Positions 25,369 to 35,375 of a stretch of DNA of 64,000 bases are shown one piece after another. The notes beneath the pieces were generated by a model that saw only the letters and a program-made list of their open reading frames with translations, was not told where the DNA came from and ran no database searches. The DNA is from Actinokineospora globicatena. Its GTDB lineage: Bacteria > Actinomycetota > Actinomycetes > Mycobacteriales > Pseudonocardiaceae. The position numbers and the translations under genes were made by a program. The DNA lies in assembly GCF_024171945.1 (NCBI RefSeq), contig NZ_JAMTCR010000002.1, forward strand, positions 2,914,001 to 2,978,000, written 5' to 3'. How positions within the stretch are numbered: the stretch's first letter is position 1; each line of letters starts with the position of its first letter.

Positions 25369-25410
25369 GCGAAGGGCCGGGGCGCCGTGATCCGACGCCC
25401 CGGCCCTCGC
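25369..25410. terminator. Bidirectional terminator between membrane protein and conflict locus
   Basis: An 11-base perfect stem (25374-25384 with 25396-25406), extended by GCGA/TCGC after a one-base bulge, separates two converging transcription units. Confidence 0.82.
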
Positions 25411-25416
25411 CTGGGA

Positions 25417-25692
25417 TCACTTCTTCGTTGGGGGGTCCACCTTGGCCGCGTCGGCGTTCGCGTTACCGGAGATCTCGGTCGGCCTGGGGACCGCTCCCTC
25501 GTCGATCGTGGCGAGGAGAGCGACCTTCCCGTTGAAGATGACCGTGGCCGGGGTGTCGTCGCCGGACAACAGGCTGAGCCGGACGACCTTCTCCTCGGAC
25601 ATCGCGGCCGCTATCGTGTCCGCGACCGAGGCCGCGTCTGCCGAGTTCACCTTCCACATCTGGTCGCCGAGCTTGACCCGCTTGGTCGTCAT
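25417..25692 (-). CDS. 91-residue unrecognised protein at end of effector operon
   Basis: A small soluble protein (start MTTKRVKLGDQMWKVNSADA, ATG at 25692, RBS AAGGA) with a predicted alpha/beta core (KVVRLSLLSGDDTPATVIFN, GKVALLATIDEG) and a disordered Lys/Pro-rich tail. It is the last gene of the block and lies 29 bases after the caspase gene. Small proteins at this position in caspase or CHAT operons can be adaptors or substrates of the protease. That role is inference; no family is recognised. Confidence 0.7.
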   Translation of the reverse strand: MTTKRVKLGDQMWKVNSADAASVADTIAAAMSEEKVVRLSLLSGDDTPATVIFNGKVALLATIDEGAVPRPTEISGNANADAAKVDPPTKK

Positions 25693-25721
25693 CGTCGAGT
25701 CCTTCCGCCTGGGGTGTGCCT

Positions 25722-28124
25722 CTACTGGAGTATTGACGGACCGCGGACCGGTACCGGCTCCACGGTGAGGTCGAAGGTGTAGTCCGCTGTCCTGACCCTG
25801 CTCTCCACCGCCAACCGGGCCGCACCGAACCGATCCGCGGCGTGGAACCCCGCCCGGTACAGGCCGTTCGCCCGGCCGACCGCCGCCGTGAGCCGCGCGT
25901 CGACGGCGTCGACGATCCGGGCCGTCGACTCCCCGGTCACCGCCGAGAGGTCCACGTGGTGCCCCGTGTCCGGCGACACCCACACGGCGACGTCCAGCCG
26001 GTCGCGGACCTCCCCTTCGAACACCGGGTTGTCCGGAACGGTCAGCCGGGTGCCGTCGACGACCCCGCTGAACCGCGCGGTGTGCGTGTGGTGGCTGGGT
26101 TTCCCATCCGCGCCCGTGGTGAGCACCAGTGTGTCCAGGCGCAGGTCTTGGCCGCGGAACGCACGGTTGTGGTGCACGACCAGAGTGGGCAGCCGCACGA
26201 CGACCCTGCTCGGCACGGCGGTGTCGTTCGCGTGCGCGACCGGGCTCGGGCGGTCGTCGACTTCGAAGACGGTTCCCTCGGCGGGCGGCGCGGCGGTGGG
26301 CACGACGTCGAAGGCGATGGTCCGCACCGCGAAGCGCACCGCCCTGGTCTGCATCGGCGTGATGAGGTCCCTGTCGTCGTTGCCCAGCCGCCGCAGTTGC
26401 TGTTCCAGCCGGTTCAACGATTCCCGGGTGCGGACGCCCCCCTGTTGCAGCACAACGGTGTCGGTGCGCTCCTCGCTGATCAGGACCAGGATGTTCTCCG
26501 GCCGCGGCCGCACCGGTGGGACCGACTCGGGCCAGCTCAGCTCCAGTCCCGGCAGCGCGCCGGTGACCTCGTCCCCGCCGAAGACGTACCGCGTGCCCGG
26601 CGCGATGGGGACCCCGCTGGGGTGCGCCGGGTTCAGCAGGGTGATCCGCGAGGACACCCCGACGTCCAGCAGCGACACGTACAGGTACCGCTCGTCGTCG
26701 TTGTGCACCACCACGCACACGGCCTCGCCGGGGTGCAACACGGAACCGCTGGCGGGCAATGGGTGCGCCACGCCGTGGACGACCCGCGCCAACTCGACGC
26801 GCACCCGCGTGGGCAGCGCCATTCCGGGGTCTTCGGACAACCGCAGCAAAGCCCGCGCCCTGGCCACGCGCTTGAGGTCAGCCATCAGTTGGCGCACCGT
26901 GGGTTTCGGTCGGTTCAACGGTCCGAGGGTGTCGTGCAGCGCGAAACCCTCGGTCTCGGCCACCACCCGCACCCCCGCGGTTTCGCCCGCGGGAGCCACG
27001 CGCAATGCCGGGTGTTGGTGCACGACCTCCGCCAGCGAGTCCGCGCCCACGCCAAGGGAGACCGGCAGGGTCGGGACCGCCGTCACGACCAACTGAGCTC
27101 GGGTGCCCACCGGGAGTTCGACATCGGGATCCGGACCCTCCAACAGGCCGAACGCGGCGTGACCATCGGTCCACTCGACCACGACGGCGCCCAACAGGGT
27201 GTCGTTGTGGTAGATCGCGAACTCGTCCCCTTCGCCGTGGCCGAGCAGCCGCGCACCCGCGATGCGAACCCATTGGCGCTGCCGGGACGCGGGCAGGAAC
27301 GCGACCTGGTCCACGGGCTCGGTACCGAACAGCTCCCGCTCGCCCGGCCCCTCCACCTCGGGCCGCTGCACGCCGTTGCGCTCGAGGACGATCTGGCGGA
27401 CCCGGTCCACGACGGTGGACCACGACAACGGTGCCGCTTCCTGGTCGAGCGAGTTGAGCACCCGGGTCACGGCGTCGGTGAGGTACCCCATCACGACGTC
27501 GTCATCGTTGGGCACCTCGTACGCCAGTTGGTTCGCCGCGCAGGCCACGACCCGGACCGCGTTCGGGTTGCCGCTGGGGTCCAGGCGGGTGAGGTCGAGA
27601 CTGCCCCGGCGCAGCGAGTCCAGGTGCGCGCGAGCAAGGTGCGGGGGGATCGCGCGCGGCCAGGCCCGCGCCGCCGCACCGGTCTCCGGGTCTCGGGACA
27701 TGGCCTCGGAGTGGCAGCAGTCCAGGATCACCGTGGCGTTGCGGGTGCGCTCGGTCAACCTGCTCAGCAGCACCGACAGCTCGATGTTGGCGATACCCCG
27801 GAAATCGTCCTCAGTGGACTCCGCGTAGTCCGTCGGGACGATGAACTGCACCACCCCCGGCCCCGGCATGCCGTCGGCGAGCGCCGGGTCCTTGGCGTAG
27901 GCGCCGTGGCCGCTGTAGTAGACGACGACCGCGTCGTCCGGTCTTGCCTGGCCTATCAGCTCCTCGTAGGCGTCGAGGATGCCCGCTCGACTGGCGCGCA
28001 CCCCCGTACGCACATCGCAGGTGAAGCCCCACCTGGCCAGTGCGTGCTCCATCGCGGTGATGTCGTTGTCGGGGCCGACCAGGTCGCCGGTCGACGAACC
28101 GATCAACAATGCCCTGCGTGCCAT
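25722..28124 (-). CDS. Caspase-like (clan CD C14) peptidase with C-terminal beta-rich region
   Basis: An 800-residue protein. Residues 1-230 are a caspase/metacaspase domain: start MARRALLIGSSTGDLVGPDN, catalytic His73 in VVYYSGHGAYA and Cys137 in TVILDCCHSEAM. In between lies a PTDYAESTEDDFRGIANIEL loop like that of actinobacterial caspase-family effectors. The remaining 550 residues carry segments such as GSVLHPGEAVCVVVHNDDER (a DUF4384-like surface) and several beta-rich stretches. These proteases are effectors of bacterial conflict and stress systems. It follows the AAA/LuxR gene by 24 bases. An unprimed start form or zymogen switch cannot be judged. Confidence 0.87.
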   Translation of the reverse strand: MARRALLIGSSTGDLVGPDNDITAMEHALARWGFTCDVRTGVRASRAGILDAYEELIGQARPDDAVVVYYSGHGAYAKDPALADGMPGPGVVQFIVPTDYAESTEDDFRGIANIELSVLLSRLTERTRNATVILDCCHSEAMSRDPETGAAARAWPRAIPPHLARAHLDSLRRGSLDLTRLDPSGNPNAVRVVACAANQLAYEVPNDDDVVMGYLTDAVTRVLNSLDQEAAPLSWSTVVDRVRQIVLERNGVQRPEVEGPGERELFGTEPVDQVAFLPASRQRQWVRIAGARLLGHGEGDEFAIYHNDTLLGAVVVEWTDGHAAFGLLEGPDPDVELPVGTRAQLVVTAVPTLPVSLGVGADSLAEVVHQHPALRVAPAGETAGVRVVAETEGFALHDTLGPLNRPKPTVRQLMADLKRVARARALLRLSEDPGMALPTRVRVELARVVHGVAHPLPASGSVLHPGEAVCVVVHNDDERYLYVSLLDVGVSSRITLLNPAHPSGVPIAPGTRYVFGGDEVTGALPGLELSWPESVPPVRPRPENILVLISEERTDTVVLQQGGVRTRESLNRLEQQLRRLGNDDRDLITPMQTRAVRFAVRTIAFDVVPTAAPPAEGTVFEVDDRPSPVAHANDTAVPSRVVVRLPTLVVHHNRAFRGQDLRLDTLVLTTGADGKPSHHTHTARFSGVVDGTRLTVPDNPVFEGEVRDRLDVAVWVSPDTGHHVDLSAVTGESTARIVDAVDARLTAAVGRANGLYRAGFHAADRFGAARLAVESRVRTADYTFDLTVEPVPVRGPSILQ

Positions 28125-28148
28125 GGTTCCTCCAGGTTGGGCGCACCG

Positions 28149-31025
28149 TCAGTCCGCCAACAGTCCGTGTTCACGAGCGATGCGCACCGCGTCGGGAGCG
28201 TTCTTGGCCTTGAGCCGCCGCATCGCCGACGCCCGCTGGTTGGCCACTGTGGACGTTGCCCGCCGCAGCCGGGTGGCGATCTGGCTGTTGGTCAACCCCT
28301 GGGCGACGAGGGCGATGACCTGCACCTCGCGGTCGGAGAGCCCGAACGGTCGGCGTGCGGGGGTGGGGGCGCGCTCGACGAGCTTGTGCGCGCGCCTGAT
28401 CCCCTTGACCAGCTCCGCCAACGGCGCGGCCCCGAGCAGGTCCGCGATACCCGCCGCCTCGGTGGCGGCCGCGATCGCCGTCGGCCTGTCCTCAGCGCGG
28501 GCGGCGGCGTCGGCGGCCCGCGCCCACGCGTAGGCCTTGGGATAGGGCCGTTCCAGGGCCGACCACGACTCCGCCAAGTCCGTCCACATCGTCGCGGTGT
28601 CCGCCCTGTCCGCCCGTGCTCGCTCGGCCGCGCACAGCGCGACGAGCACCCGGGTCTCGGCGTCACCGTCGCTCGGCGCCCGAGCCGCCATGTCGTCGGC
28701 GAACTCCCGCAGCCGCGCGGGCGGACCCGGGTCGGGCCAGTCCGCGGTCAGGCGCAGCCCGTAGGCGCACAGCTGCAGTACCAGCAGCGGGTCCTCGCAG
28801 GCCGCCACCACCTCGATGCCGTGCCGGACGGTGTCGAGCGCGGCGTCCAGGTCACCGCGGGCCGCCGCCAGTTCGGCCAGGCAGCGGTAGAGCGGGCTCA
28901 GGAAGCGCGGCTGCGCGCTGGGCAGCTCGCGCACGCTGCGCAGCAGCCGCTCGGCCTCGTCGAGCCTGCCGGTGGCCAGGTCGACCTCCGCCTTGGTCAG
29001 CCGCTGGAACGTGGTCTCCCGCGCCGGGTGGTAGCGCAGCACCTCGTCGACGAGGACCACCGCTTGGTCCCACTCGCCGATCTGGAACAGGGTGGCGCAG
29101 GCGTTGTTGGCCAGCAGCGCCGACTGCCGGGAGTCGAGCAGCCCGAACTCCCGCGTCTTGGCCAGGCCGGTCTGGAACTGCGCGGCGGACTCGGCGACCC
29201 GGCCCGCGCGCTCCAGGCAGACCCCGAGGTTTCCCCGCGCCCGCAGCTGGTCCTCCAGGTGGTCCTCCGCCTCGGCGATGGCCAGAGCGTCCTGGACGGC
29301 CGCGATCGCCGGTGTGTGCTCACCGAGGCCGGACAGCGCCAACCCCTTGCTGTTGCGCGCGCGCCCGACCGCCGACTTGGCCCCCGCCGCCTCAGCCTCG
29401 TCTTCCGCCTGCTGGGCCAGCGCGAGCGCTTCCGCGCACCGGCCGGACTTCACCGCCGCCGTGGCGAGCGCGGCCCGGACGCGGGAACCCGCCGCGCTCG
29501 GCCGGACCTCGGCCAGCAGCCGGTCGGCGGCGCGGAGCTCGGCGAGCGACTCCTCGTCGTAGCCCGCCTCCCACAGGTAGCTGCTCAGGCGTTCGTGCAG
29601 GCGGCCGAGCACGACGGGACCGGTCCCGACCCCGGCGTCCACCGCCCAGCGCGCCCAGGTCAGGCACTGGCGCAGGTGCCCGGCCCAGCGCGCGGCGTTC
29701 GCGGCCACGCCCAGCAGCCGGACCAGTGTCGTGCCCGCCACCCGATCGGCGTCCGGGAGCCGGGGCCACAGCGCCAGCGCGCGGCCGTACTGGGTCTCGG
29801 CCTCGGTGAACGCGCGCAGCCGCATGGCCAGGTCCCCGGCGCCGACGGAGGCGCGCAGGGCCTGGGGCACGTCGTCGGCGGCGAACCAGTGGTAGGCCAG
29901 CTCGGGCAGCAACCGCGGGTTCGCGGGCGCGTCCTCGGCCAGCGCGGCGGCGAACTGGGCGTGCAACCGCTTGCGCTCCCTGGTGAGCACCGTCCCGTAG
30001 GCGGCCTCGCGCAGCAGCGCGTGCTGGAACCGGTACGACTCGTCCTCCCGGTCCTCCACCAGCACGCGGTTGCCGAGGCACTCGGTGAGCGCGGCCTCGA
30101 GCGCGGTGTCGTCGAACCCGGCGACCCTGGCCAGCAGCGCGTCGCTGACCCGCCTGCCCGCCACGGCGGCGACCTTGGTCAGCCTGCCCGCCTCCGGCCC
30201 GAGGCGGGCCAGGCGCTCGCGCATCAGGTCGTCCACAGAGGGCGGGACGCGGGTCGCCCCGGAGCCCGACTCGGCGACGAGCTGCTCGGTGAAGTACGGG
30301 TTGCCCTCCGAGAGCGCGAAGTACTCGTCGGCCCGCTCGGGGCTGATGTCCTCGCCGGTGATCGCGGCGACGAAGGCCCGCAGCTCCTTGCGGCTGAACG
30401 GGCGCAGCGTCAGCAGGCTGGCCCGGCGCACGAACTCGGGCTCGGTCAGCCTGACCCGCAGCGGGTGCCCGGTGCGCAGCCCCGACCGGTGGCTGCACAC
30501 CAGCATCATCCGCTGGTCGGACTTGGTGAGCACCAGGTAGGCGATCAGGTCGAGCGTGGCGGTGTCGGCCCAGTGCACGTCCTCGAACACCAGCACCAGC
30601 GGCTGCCTGCTGCCGAGGTGGTCGAGCAGCCGCGACACCGCGCCGAACACCCTGGTCTGCGCGCCGTACCCCGGTGCGGGACCGGGGCCCGCGGTGAAAT
30701 CGGAGATCAGGTCCGACAGCTCCGACCACGCGGGCCCGGCCAGTTCCCCGGCCCGCTGGGCGCCCTCGGTGCGGACCAGGGAGCGCAACGCCTCGGTCAG
30801 CGGCCCGTACGGGATGCCCTCGCCCGCCAGTTCCAGGCACCCGCCCGCCAGCACGAACGCGCCGGAGGCGCGCGCCGTGCGGGCGAACTCCTGCACCAGC
30901 CGCGTCTTGCCGGTGCCCGGCTCACCGTCGAGCACCACCGTCGCGGGCCGTCCCCGCGCCGCGTCCGCCAGCAGCTCCGCGAGCAGGCGGAGTTCGGCGG
31001 CGCGCCCGAAGAACCCGTTCACCAT
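28149..31025 (-). CDS. AAA-ATPase / LuxR-type transcriptional regulator (LAL-like)
   Basis: A 958-residue regulator. Residues 1-300 form an AAA_16-type ATPase with Walker A GEPGTGKT at 34-41 and the Walker B-like LVLVFEDVHWADTATLDLI. The middle 550 residues are helical repeats of TPR type (QYGRALALWPRLPDADRVAG, ARNSKGLALSGLGEHTPAIA). The last 65 residues are a LuxR helix-turn-helix: LSDREVQVIALVAQGLTNSQ. ATG at 31025 is chosen because ATPase homology begins there, although the frame is open further upstream. Such STAND-like regulators sense ligands through the repeats. Within this block it is the best candidate for transcriptional control of the effectors. Confidence 0.9.
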   Translation of the reverse strand: MVNGFFGRAAELRLLAELLADAARGRPATVVLDGEPGTGKTRLVQEFARTARASGAFVLAGGCLELAGEGIPYGPLTEALRSLVRTEGAQRAGELAGPAWSELSDLISDFTAGPGPAPGYGAQTRVFGAVSRLLDHLGSRQPLVLVFEDVHWADTATLDLIAYLVLTKSDQRMMLVCSHRSGLRTGHPLRVRLTEPEFVRRASLLTLRPFSRKELRAFVAAITGEDISPERADEYFALSEGNPYFTEQLVAESGSGATRVPPSVDDLMRERLARLGPEAGRLTKVAAVAGRRVSDALLARVAGFDDTALEAALTECLGNRVLVEDREDESYRFQHALLREAAYGTVLTRERKRLHAQFAAALAEDAPANPRLLPELAYHWFAADDVPQALRASVGAGDLAMRLRAFTEAETQYGRALALWPRLPDADRVAGTTLVRLLGVAANAARWAGHLRQCLTWARWAVDAGVGTGPVVLGRLHERLSSYLWEAGYDEESLAELRAADRLLAEVRPSAAGSRVRAALATAAVKSGRCAEALALAQQAEDEAEAAGAKSAVGRARNSKGLALSGLGEHTPAIAAVQDALAIAEAEDHLEDQLRARGNLGVCLERAGRVAESAAQFQTGLAKTREFGLLDSRQSALLANNACATLFQIGEWDQAVVLVDEVLRYHPARETTFQRLTKAEVDLATGRLDEAERLLRSVRELPSAQPRFLSPLYRCLAELAAARGDLDAALDTVRHGIEVVAACEDPLLVLQLCAYGLRLTADWPDPGPPARLREFADDMAARAPSDGDAETRVLVALCAAERARADRADTATMWTDLAESWSALERPYPKAYAWARAADAAARAEDRPTAIAAATEAAGIADLLGAAPLAELVKGIRRAHKLVERAPTPARRPFGLSDREVQVIALVAQGLTNSQIATRLRRATSTVANQRASAMRRLKAKNAPDAVRIAREHGLLAD

Positions 31026-31047
31026 CGTGTTCCTCTCCCGTGCCGTG

Positions 31048-32532
31048 TCAGCCGAGCAGGGTGACCGCTGCCTTGAGCGAGACCGGCCACGGGTAGTCCG
31101 CGGGCAGCCCCGCGACCGCCTTGCGCAGTTCGGCCGCGGCGAACGCCGCCCGGCACGCGCAGCGCAGGGCGTGCAGCTCCGCGGTGCGGTCGGCGGGGAG
31201 GTTCCCGTTGGCCAGCAAGGAGTCCAGGCGGCCGGTGAACCCGGCGGCGAGCGCGTCCAGCCCGGCCAGCGGTCGCTCCGGCGCGAGGAACGCGCCCAAC
31301 GACCGCAGCACGACGGGGACCGCCGGGTGGTCGGCCGGGAGAGCGCGCACGGCGGAGAGCAGCGATCGCGCGCCCAGCTCGTAGTCGGTGCTCTCGAACT
31401 CGTACTCGACGCCCGCGGCGTCCGAGCGCTGCCGCAAGCACAACGCGATGGCGTAGAGGAAGTGGGCCAGTGCGGTGTCCTCTTCGGACAACGCACCGCC
31501 GTCGCTCTCCAGCACCTCGCTGGCCATGGCGATCGCGGTGTCGACTGTCTCCACGTCCGGCGCGGGGGCGTCCGGCACCAGGAGGAGGGACGCCGCGTGC
31601 CACGGACCGCGGTCGTCCCGGTCAAGCGACAGCACTTCCACCAAGGACCGCAGCATGTCGTCGCGAGCGGTCGCCCGCTGGACGGCGACCGGGTCCGCGT
31701 GGCTGGGCCGCTGGTCGCGCGGCGTGCTCGGCGGTGTCGGGGTGTCCTCCATGATGATCACCGGCCGCTCCTCCGGCGCGATGTCCAGGATGCCCCCTGA
31801 TCCCGGCTGCAGCCCGTGCCTGAGCATCCCGAGAATGCCTGAGCCACCGGCGGAGCCCATCCGCCCCTGCAGGTCGGCGAAGGTGGCGAACATGCCCTGC
31901 ATCGTCGACAGGTCGAGGGGAGCGCTGCCCAGACCGAGCAAGGCCTTCATCAGCCCGCACATCTGCGACAGCAGGCCAGCCATGTCCAGGATGTCCTTCG
32001 ACACCCCGGGGGTTCGCAGCACCTCGTCCAACAACTGTTCCGCGCGGTCGGCCTCCGGCGCGGGCGCGGGTGAGCGGCGGCCCGCGATCATGTCGATCGG
32101 TGAGAGCGAGGTCATCCCGGTCAGCCGGTCCTGGGCGCTGTTGATCAGCGCCATCGCGAGCAGCACGCGCAGCAGCGCGAGGAAGGAGGTCGGGAACTTG
32201 CCGTGCGCGATGGACTCCTCGAGCAGTGCCGTGGTCCTCGGCCGGTCGGCCCCGCCGCCGCGCGTGCTCTCGCGGAAGGCGAGGGCGTACGCCAGCACCG
32301 CCCCGACCTGCGGCCGCAGCGGGTCACCCGCGCGAAGGTGTCCGTACGCCTCGTCCATGTGCCGGATCGCCTCGTCCAGGTCGGCCCGCGACGAGGCCGA
32401 CTCCAGCGAGGTGGACGTCGCGCGCTGGAGCAGCTTCTGCGCCAGGTTGCCCAACGGCTCCACCCTGGCCGGGCCGGTGAGGCCCGCGAGCCGGGCGCGC
32501 AACTGGTCGATGGTCTCGGGGGTGTGGGACAT
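31048..32532 (-). CDS. Helical-repeat (TPR-like) protein partnered with CHAT protease
   Basis: A 494-residue alpha-helical protein (start MSHTPETIDQLRARLAGLTG; GAGGAG ribosome binding site). The helices resemble those in the N-terminal halves of the two CHAT proteins of this locus, for example DEAIRHMDEAYGHLRAGDPL and GARSLLSAVRALPADHPAVP. It contains no CHAT or other catalytic domain. A proline-rich linker near residue 280 separates two helical halves. It could be the recognition or inhibitory partner of the neighbouring CHAT protease. TPR assignment is by pattern only. Confidence 0.7.
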   Translation of the reverse strand: MSHTPETIDQLRARLAGLTGPARVEPLGNLAQKLLQRATSTSLESASSRADLDEAIRHMDEAYGHLRAGDPLRPQVGAVLAYALAFRESTRGGGADRPRTTALLEESIAHGKFPTSFLALLRVLLAMALINSAQDRLTGMTSLSPIDMIAGRRSPAPAPEADRAEQLLDEVLRTPGVSKDILDMAGLLSQMCGLMKALLGLGSAPLDLSTMQGMFATFADLQGRMGSAGGSGILGMLRHGLQPGSGGILDIAPEERPVIIMEDTPTPPSTPRDQRPSHADPVAVQRATARDDMLRSLVEVLSLDRDDRGPWHAASLLLVPDAPAPDVETVDTAIAMASEVLESDGGALSEEDTALAHFLYAIALCLRQRSDAAGVEYEFESTDYELGARSLLSAVRALPADHPAVPVVLRSLGAFLAPERPLAGLDALAAGFTGRLDSLLANGNLPADRTAELHALRCACRAAFAAAELRKAVAGLPADYPWPVSLKAAVTLLG

Positions 32533-32602
32533 CCGGATCTCCTCTGCTCGGTGCCGGTCGGCGCTGGTCGGTGGCGGTGCTGGTCGGTGCCGGTGCCCGC
32601 CG

Positions 32603-35326
32603 TCAGTGCCCGCCGTGGACGAACCCGGCCCAGCCGACGACACCGGTGTGCTCCCCGCCGCTGACGAGTTCGCGGCCATCGGCGAGCTCGCGCAGGTGGG
32701 CGGGCATGGTGTCGGGCACCGGGGTCTCCGGGCGGAGCATGTGCAGCTGGGCCGAGCGCAACGCCTGCCACGGCGGCACCCGCTCCGTGCGCAGGTAGTG
32801 GTGGAACAGGTACATCAACATCGACGTGGCCTCGTCCGGAACCGCCCATTGCGTCGACAGCACGGTCCGGACCCCACCGGCCAGGAACGCCGTGCCGAGG
32901 CTGTAGGCCTCGTCGTAGCCGTGGATGGACCGACCGGTGTGGCACGCGGCCATCACCACCAGCCCGACCTGCCGGTCCGGGGTGCTGTGCAGCAGGCTCA
33001 CGATCTCGTCCGCGCCCAGTTCACCGGACTCACCCGGTCCCCCCGGTGCCAGCAGCAGGCATGCCTTCGCCGCCCGCTCGTCGGAGCTGAACTGGCCGTG
33101 GCAGGCCAGGTGCAGCACCGTTCCCGCGTGCGCGGCCTCGGCGGTCAGCCAGGACCGGACCTGCTCGGCGGTGCCCGGTCCCGATCTGCTGACCGTGCCG
33201 TTGGGGCGGCGCCCCACGTACTTCGCCGCGCGCAGGAACGCCCGGTGGACCTCGTACGCCTCCAGCCGGGCAGCGGGCAGGTCCTTCGCCGGACCCGCCG
33301 TGTGCGGATCGCCGACGACCAGCCCGGTGGAGGTCAGCCGGACCGGGGGCCTGGCGGCGTTGGCGCAGAACTCGCGTGCCGACACCGCGTGGGAGAACGC
33401 GGCGAGTTCCACCGCGTAGGTGCCCTCGCTGTTGCGCGCGGCGTGCCAGGGGATCGCGGCCAGCCCCGCCATCGGGATGAGCACGATGCGCGGTACCCGA
33501 CCGCGCCGCGCCGAGTCCCTGGCGAAGTAGCGCTCCAGCAGCGGACCGATGGCCACCCGCCAGGCCCACTCGCACAGCTCGTCGAGCTGGTCCTTGAACG
33601 GTTCCCCGGCGGCGGGTTTCAGCTCCCGCGACAGGCGTGAGAGCGCGGTCAGGTACCGCTCGACGCCCGCCTCCGCGTGCAGGCTGAGGAAGGTCAACGG
33701 CAGGTGGGCCATCGGCCCCTCACGCGGCACCACCAGCGCCATACCGGGTTGCTGTTCCTGCGCAGGCACGAGGTAGACGAGGGCGTCGGCGTCCACTGTG
33801 GTCAGTGCGGCGCGCACATCGGCCTGGGACGGCCGCTTGAGCAACCCATCGATCCCACCCGCGGCGTTCACCAGCACCTCGATGGCCTCGGCGCGCAACC
33901 CCGGGACGCGTGCCCCCGCGGCCTCCCACCGGTCGGCCAGGTCGGCGCGTCCCACCGCTCGCAGCTTCGCGCCGAGGTCGAGCACCTCGACCTCGGCGAA
34001 GAGCATCAACCCCCGGCCGATGTCCAGCGCGTCCATGGCACCCGCGTAGTCCGCGAACCGCACGCGGGCCCTGGCGAGCTCCATGCCCATGTGCGCGGCC
34101 TCGCGCAGGCCGTCCCTGGCGACCGCCGGATCGGATTCGAGCAATGCCCGGTGGGCGAATCGGAACAGGCCGCTCAGCTCGTCCGCACCTGACCCGTGCT
34201 CGTCGCCCGAGCGCCTCTTGACCAGCGCGAGCTGGTGGTGGACATCGGTCCACATCGGGTGCGCCGAGCCGCCGAGCCCGCGCAGGTCGTCGACGAGGTC
34301 CTCGAGCACCGCCCGCGCCTCGTCGAGCCCCTCGGTGGTGCCCAGGACCTCGGCCTTGCGGTACAGGTTGAGGGCGATGCCGCTGCGCGCAATGAGCTGC
34401 ATCGGGCCTGGCTCGGACGCTGCTTGCCTGGTCAGCTCGATGGCACGATCGATGCGGTCGAGATCGGTCCCGCCCCCTCCACCCATCAGCACGTAGCTCG
34501 CGGTGAGCTTGCCCGCCGCGCCCGAGCCGGGGACCGCGTACTGGGCGACGACCTCGTCGGTGGTCAGCTCGGTGTGCGTGGGCGGCTCGTCGGACGACAT
34601 GTCCAACATCGCCTTGGCGCCCGGGGGCAAGGTGAAAGTCGCCGGGTCGAGGCCCATCGCCGCCGCGCCATCGCGCATCCGGTCCATGACGGCCACCACG
34701 GCGCCCCAGTCCTGGGTGCGCTGGGCCTCGAAGAGCTCCTGCATCGCCTTCCCCATGTCCCGCAGGGTCCCGGATCTCGGCACGTCACCGAGGTGGTCGG
34801 CCAACCGCTCGAACGTGGCCACCAGCTCCCTCTGCGTGCTCTCGTCGCCGCGCTTGCCTGCGGTGACCAGCCGGGCGGACATCTGCGCGGTCCGGATCGC
34901 CGCCGAGGTCGGCGTCACGCCCGGGTGCCTGGCCGCGAGCTCGTCGAGTTCTGCGGTGGCCGCCGGGACCGGGATCACCTGCTCCTGAGCCTCGTGCACC
35001 AGTTGGAAAGCACGCGCCGAGTCCCGTGCCTCGGGCCAGGCGAGCAGGTGCGCGGGCGCGGTCCGCACCATGTCCAGCAGCGGGCCGAGCTCACCCAGGA
35101 CGCTCAGCCTGGGATGGCCGCCGCCGTTGGTCAGCAGCACGATCATCGTCGCCGCGAGCGCGCCGCGCTCCGGGTGCCCGGCGGGCAACGTCGCCAGGTC
35201 GGCCGCGAACGCCGCCACGGACATCGGCTCCGGCGCACCCGCGGCCATGGCGTCCACCACCGCCCGACACCGGGCGACGACGTCCACTTCCCCGGGAACA
35301 CCGCTGCCGCCGACACCTTCGCCCAC
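32603..35326 (-). CDS. TPR-CHAT protease with intact catalytic dyad
   Basis: A 907-residue protein. The first 540 residues are helical repeats. The C-terminal 340 residues form a CHAT domain (caspase HetF associated with TPRs, clan CD): VPRIVLIPMAGLAAIPWHAA opens it, catalytic His743 lies in LHLACHGQFSSDERA and Cys795 in VGLVVMAACHTGRSI, and the C-terminal GTAFLAGGVRTVLSTQW helps form the active site. CHAT proteases act as executioners in several bacterial immune systems. It lies 49 bases after a sigma-factor-like gene and before the helical-repeat protein. The substrate is unknown; the neighbouring 91-residue protein or the sigma-like proteins are possible targets. Confidence 0.9.
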   Translation of the reverse strand: MGEGVGGSGVPGEVDVVARCRAVVDAMAAGAPEPMSVAAFAADLATLPAGHPERGALAATMIVLLTNGGGHPRLSVLGELGPLLDMVRTAPAHLLAWPEARDSARAFQLVHEAQEQVIPVPAATAELDELAARHPGVTPTSAAIRTAQMSARLVTAGKRGDESTQRELVATFERLADHLGDVPRSGTLRDMGKAMQELFEAQRTQDWGAVVAVMDRMRDGAAAMGLDPATFTLPPGAKAMLDMSSDEPPTHTELTTDEVVAQYAVPGSGAAGKLTASYVLMGGGGGTDLDRIDRAIELTRQAASEPGPMQLIARSGIALNLYRKAEVLGTTEGLDEARAVLEDLVDDLRGLGGSAHPMWTDVHHQLALVKRRSGDEHGSGADELSGLFRFAHRALLESDPAVARDGLREAAHMGMELARARVRFADYAGAMDALDIGRGLMLFAEVEVLDLGAKLRAVGRADLADRWEAAGARVPGLRAEAIEVLVNAAGGIDGLLKRPSQADVRAALTTVDADALVYLVPAQEQQPGMALVVPREGPMAHLPLTFLSLHAEAGVERYLTALSRLSRELKPAAGEPFKDQLDELCEWAWRVAIGPLLERYFARDSARRGRVPRIVLIPMAGLAAIPWHAARNSEGTYAVELAAFSHAVSAREFCANAARPPVRLTSTGLVVGDPHTAGPAKDLPAARLEAYEVHRAFLRAAKYVGRRPNGTVSRSGPGTAEQVRSWLTAEAAHAGTVLHLACHGQFSSDERAAKACLLLAPGGPGESGELGADEIVSLLHSTPDRQVGLVVMAACHTGRSIHGYDEAYSLGTAFLAGGVRTVLSTQWAVPDEATSMLMYLFHHYLRTERVPPWQALRSAQLHMLRPETPVPDTMPAHLRELADGRELVSGGEHTGVVGWAGFVHGGH

Positions 35327-35375
35327 TGCTGCCTCCTCGGTCGGTTCTGCTGGTGCTTGACGGACGGGCGACGCC

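Noticed and set aside
25842-31064. Very long open plus-strand frame opposite the caspase and LuxR-type genes
   Set aside because: Its translation is dominated by Arg, Pro, Gly, His and Val with no motif, as expected from the GC-rich complement of real genes, while the minus strand gives recognisable proteins.
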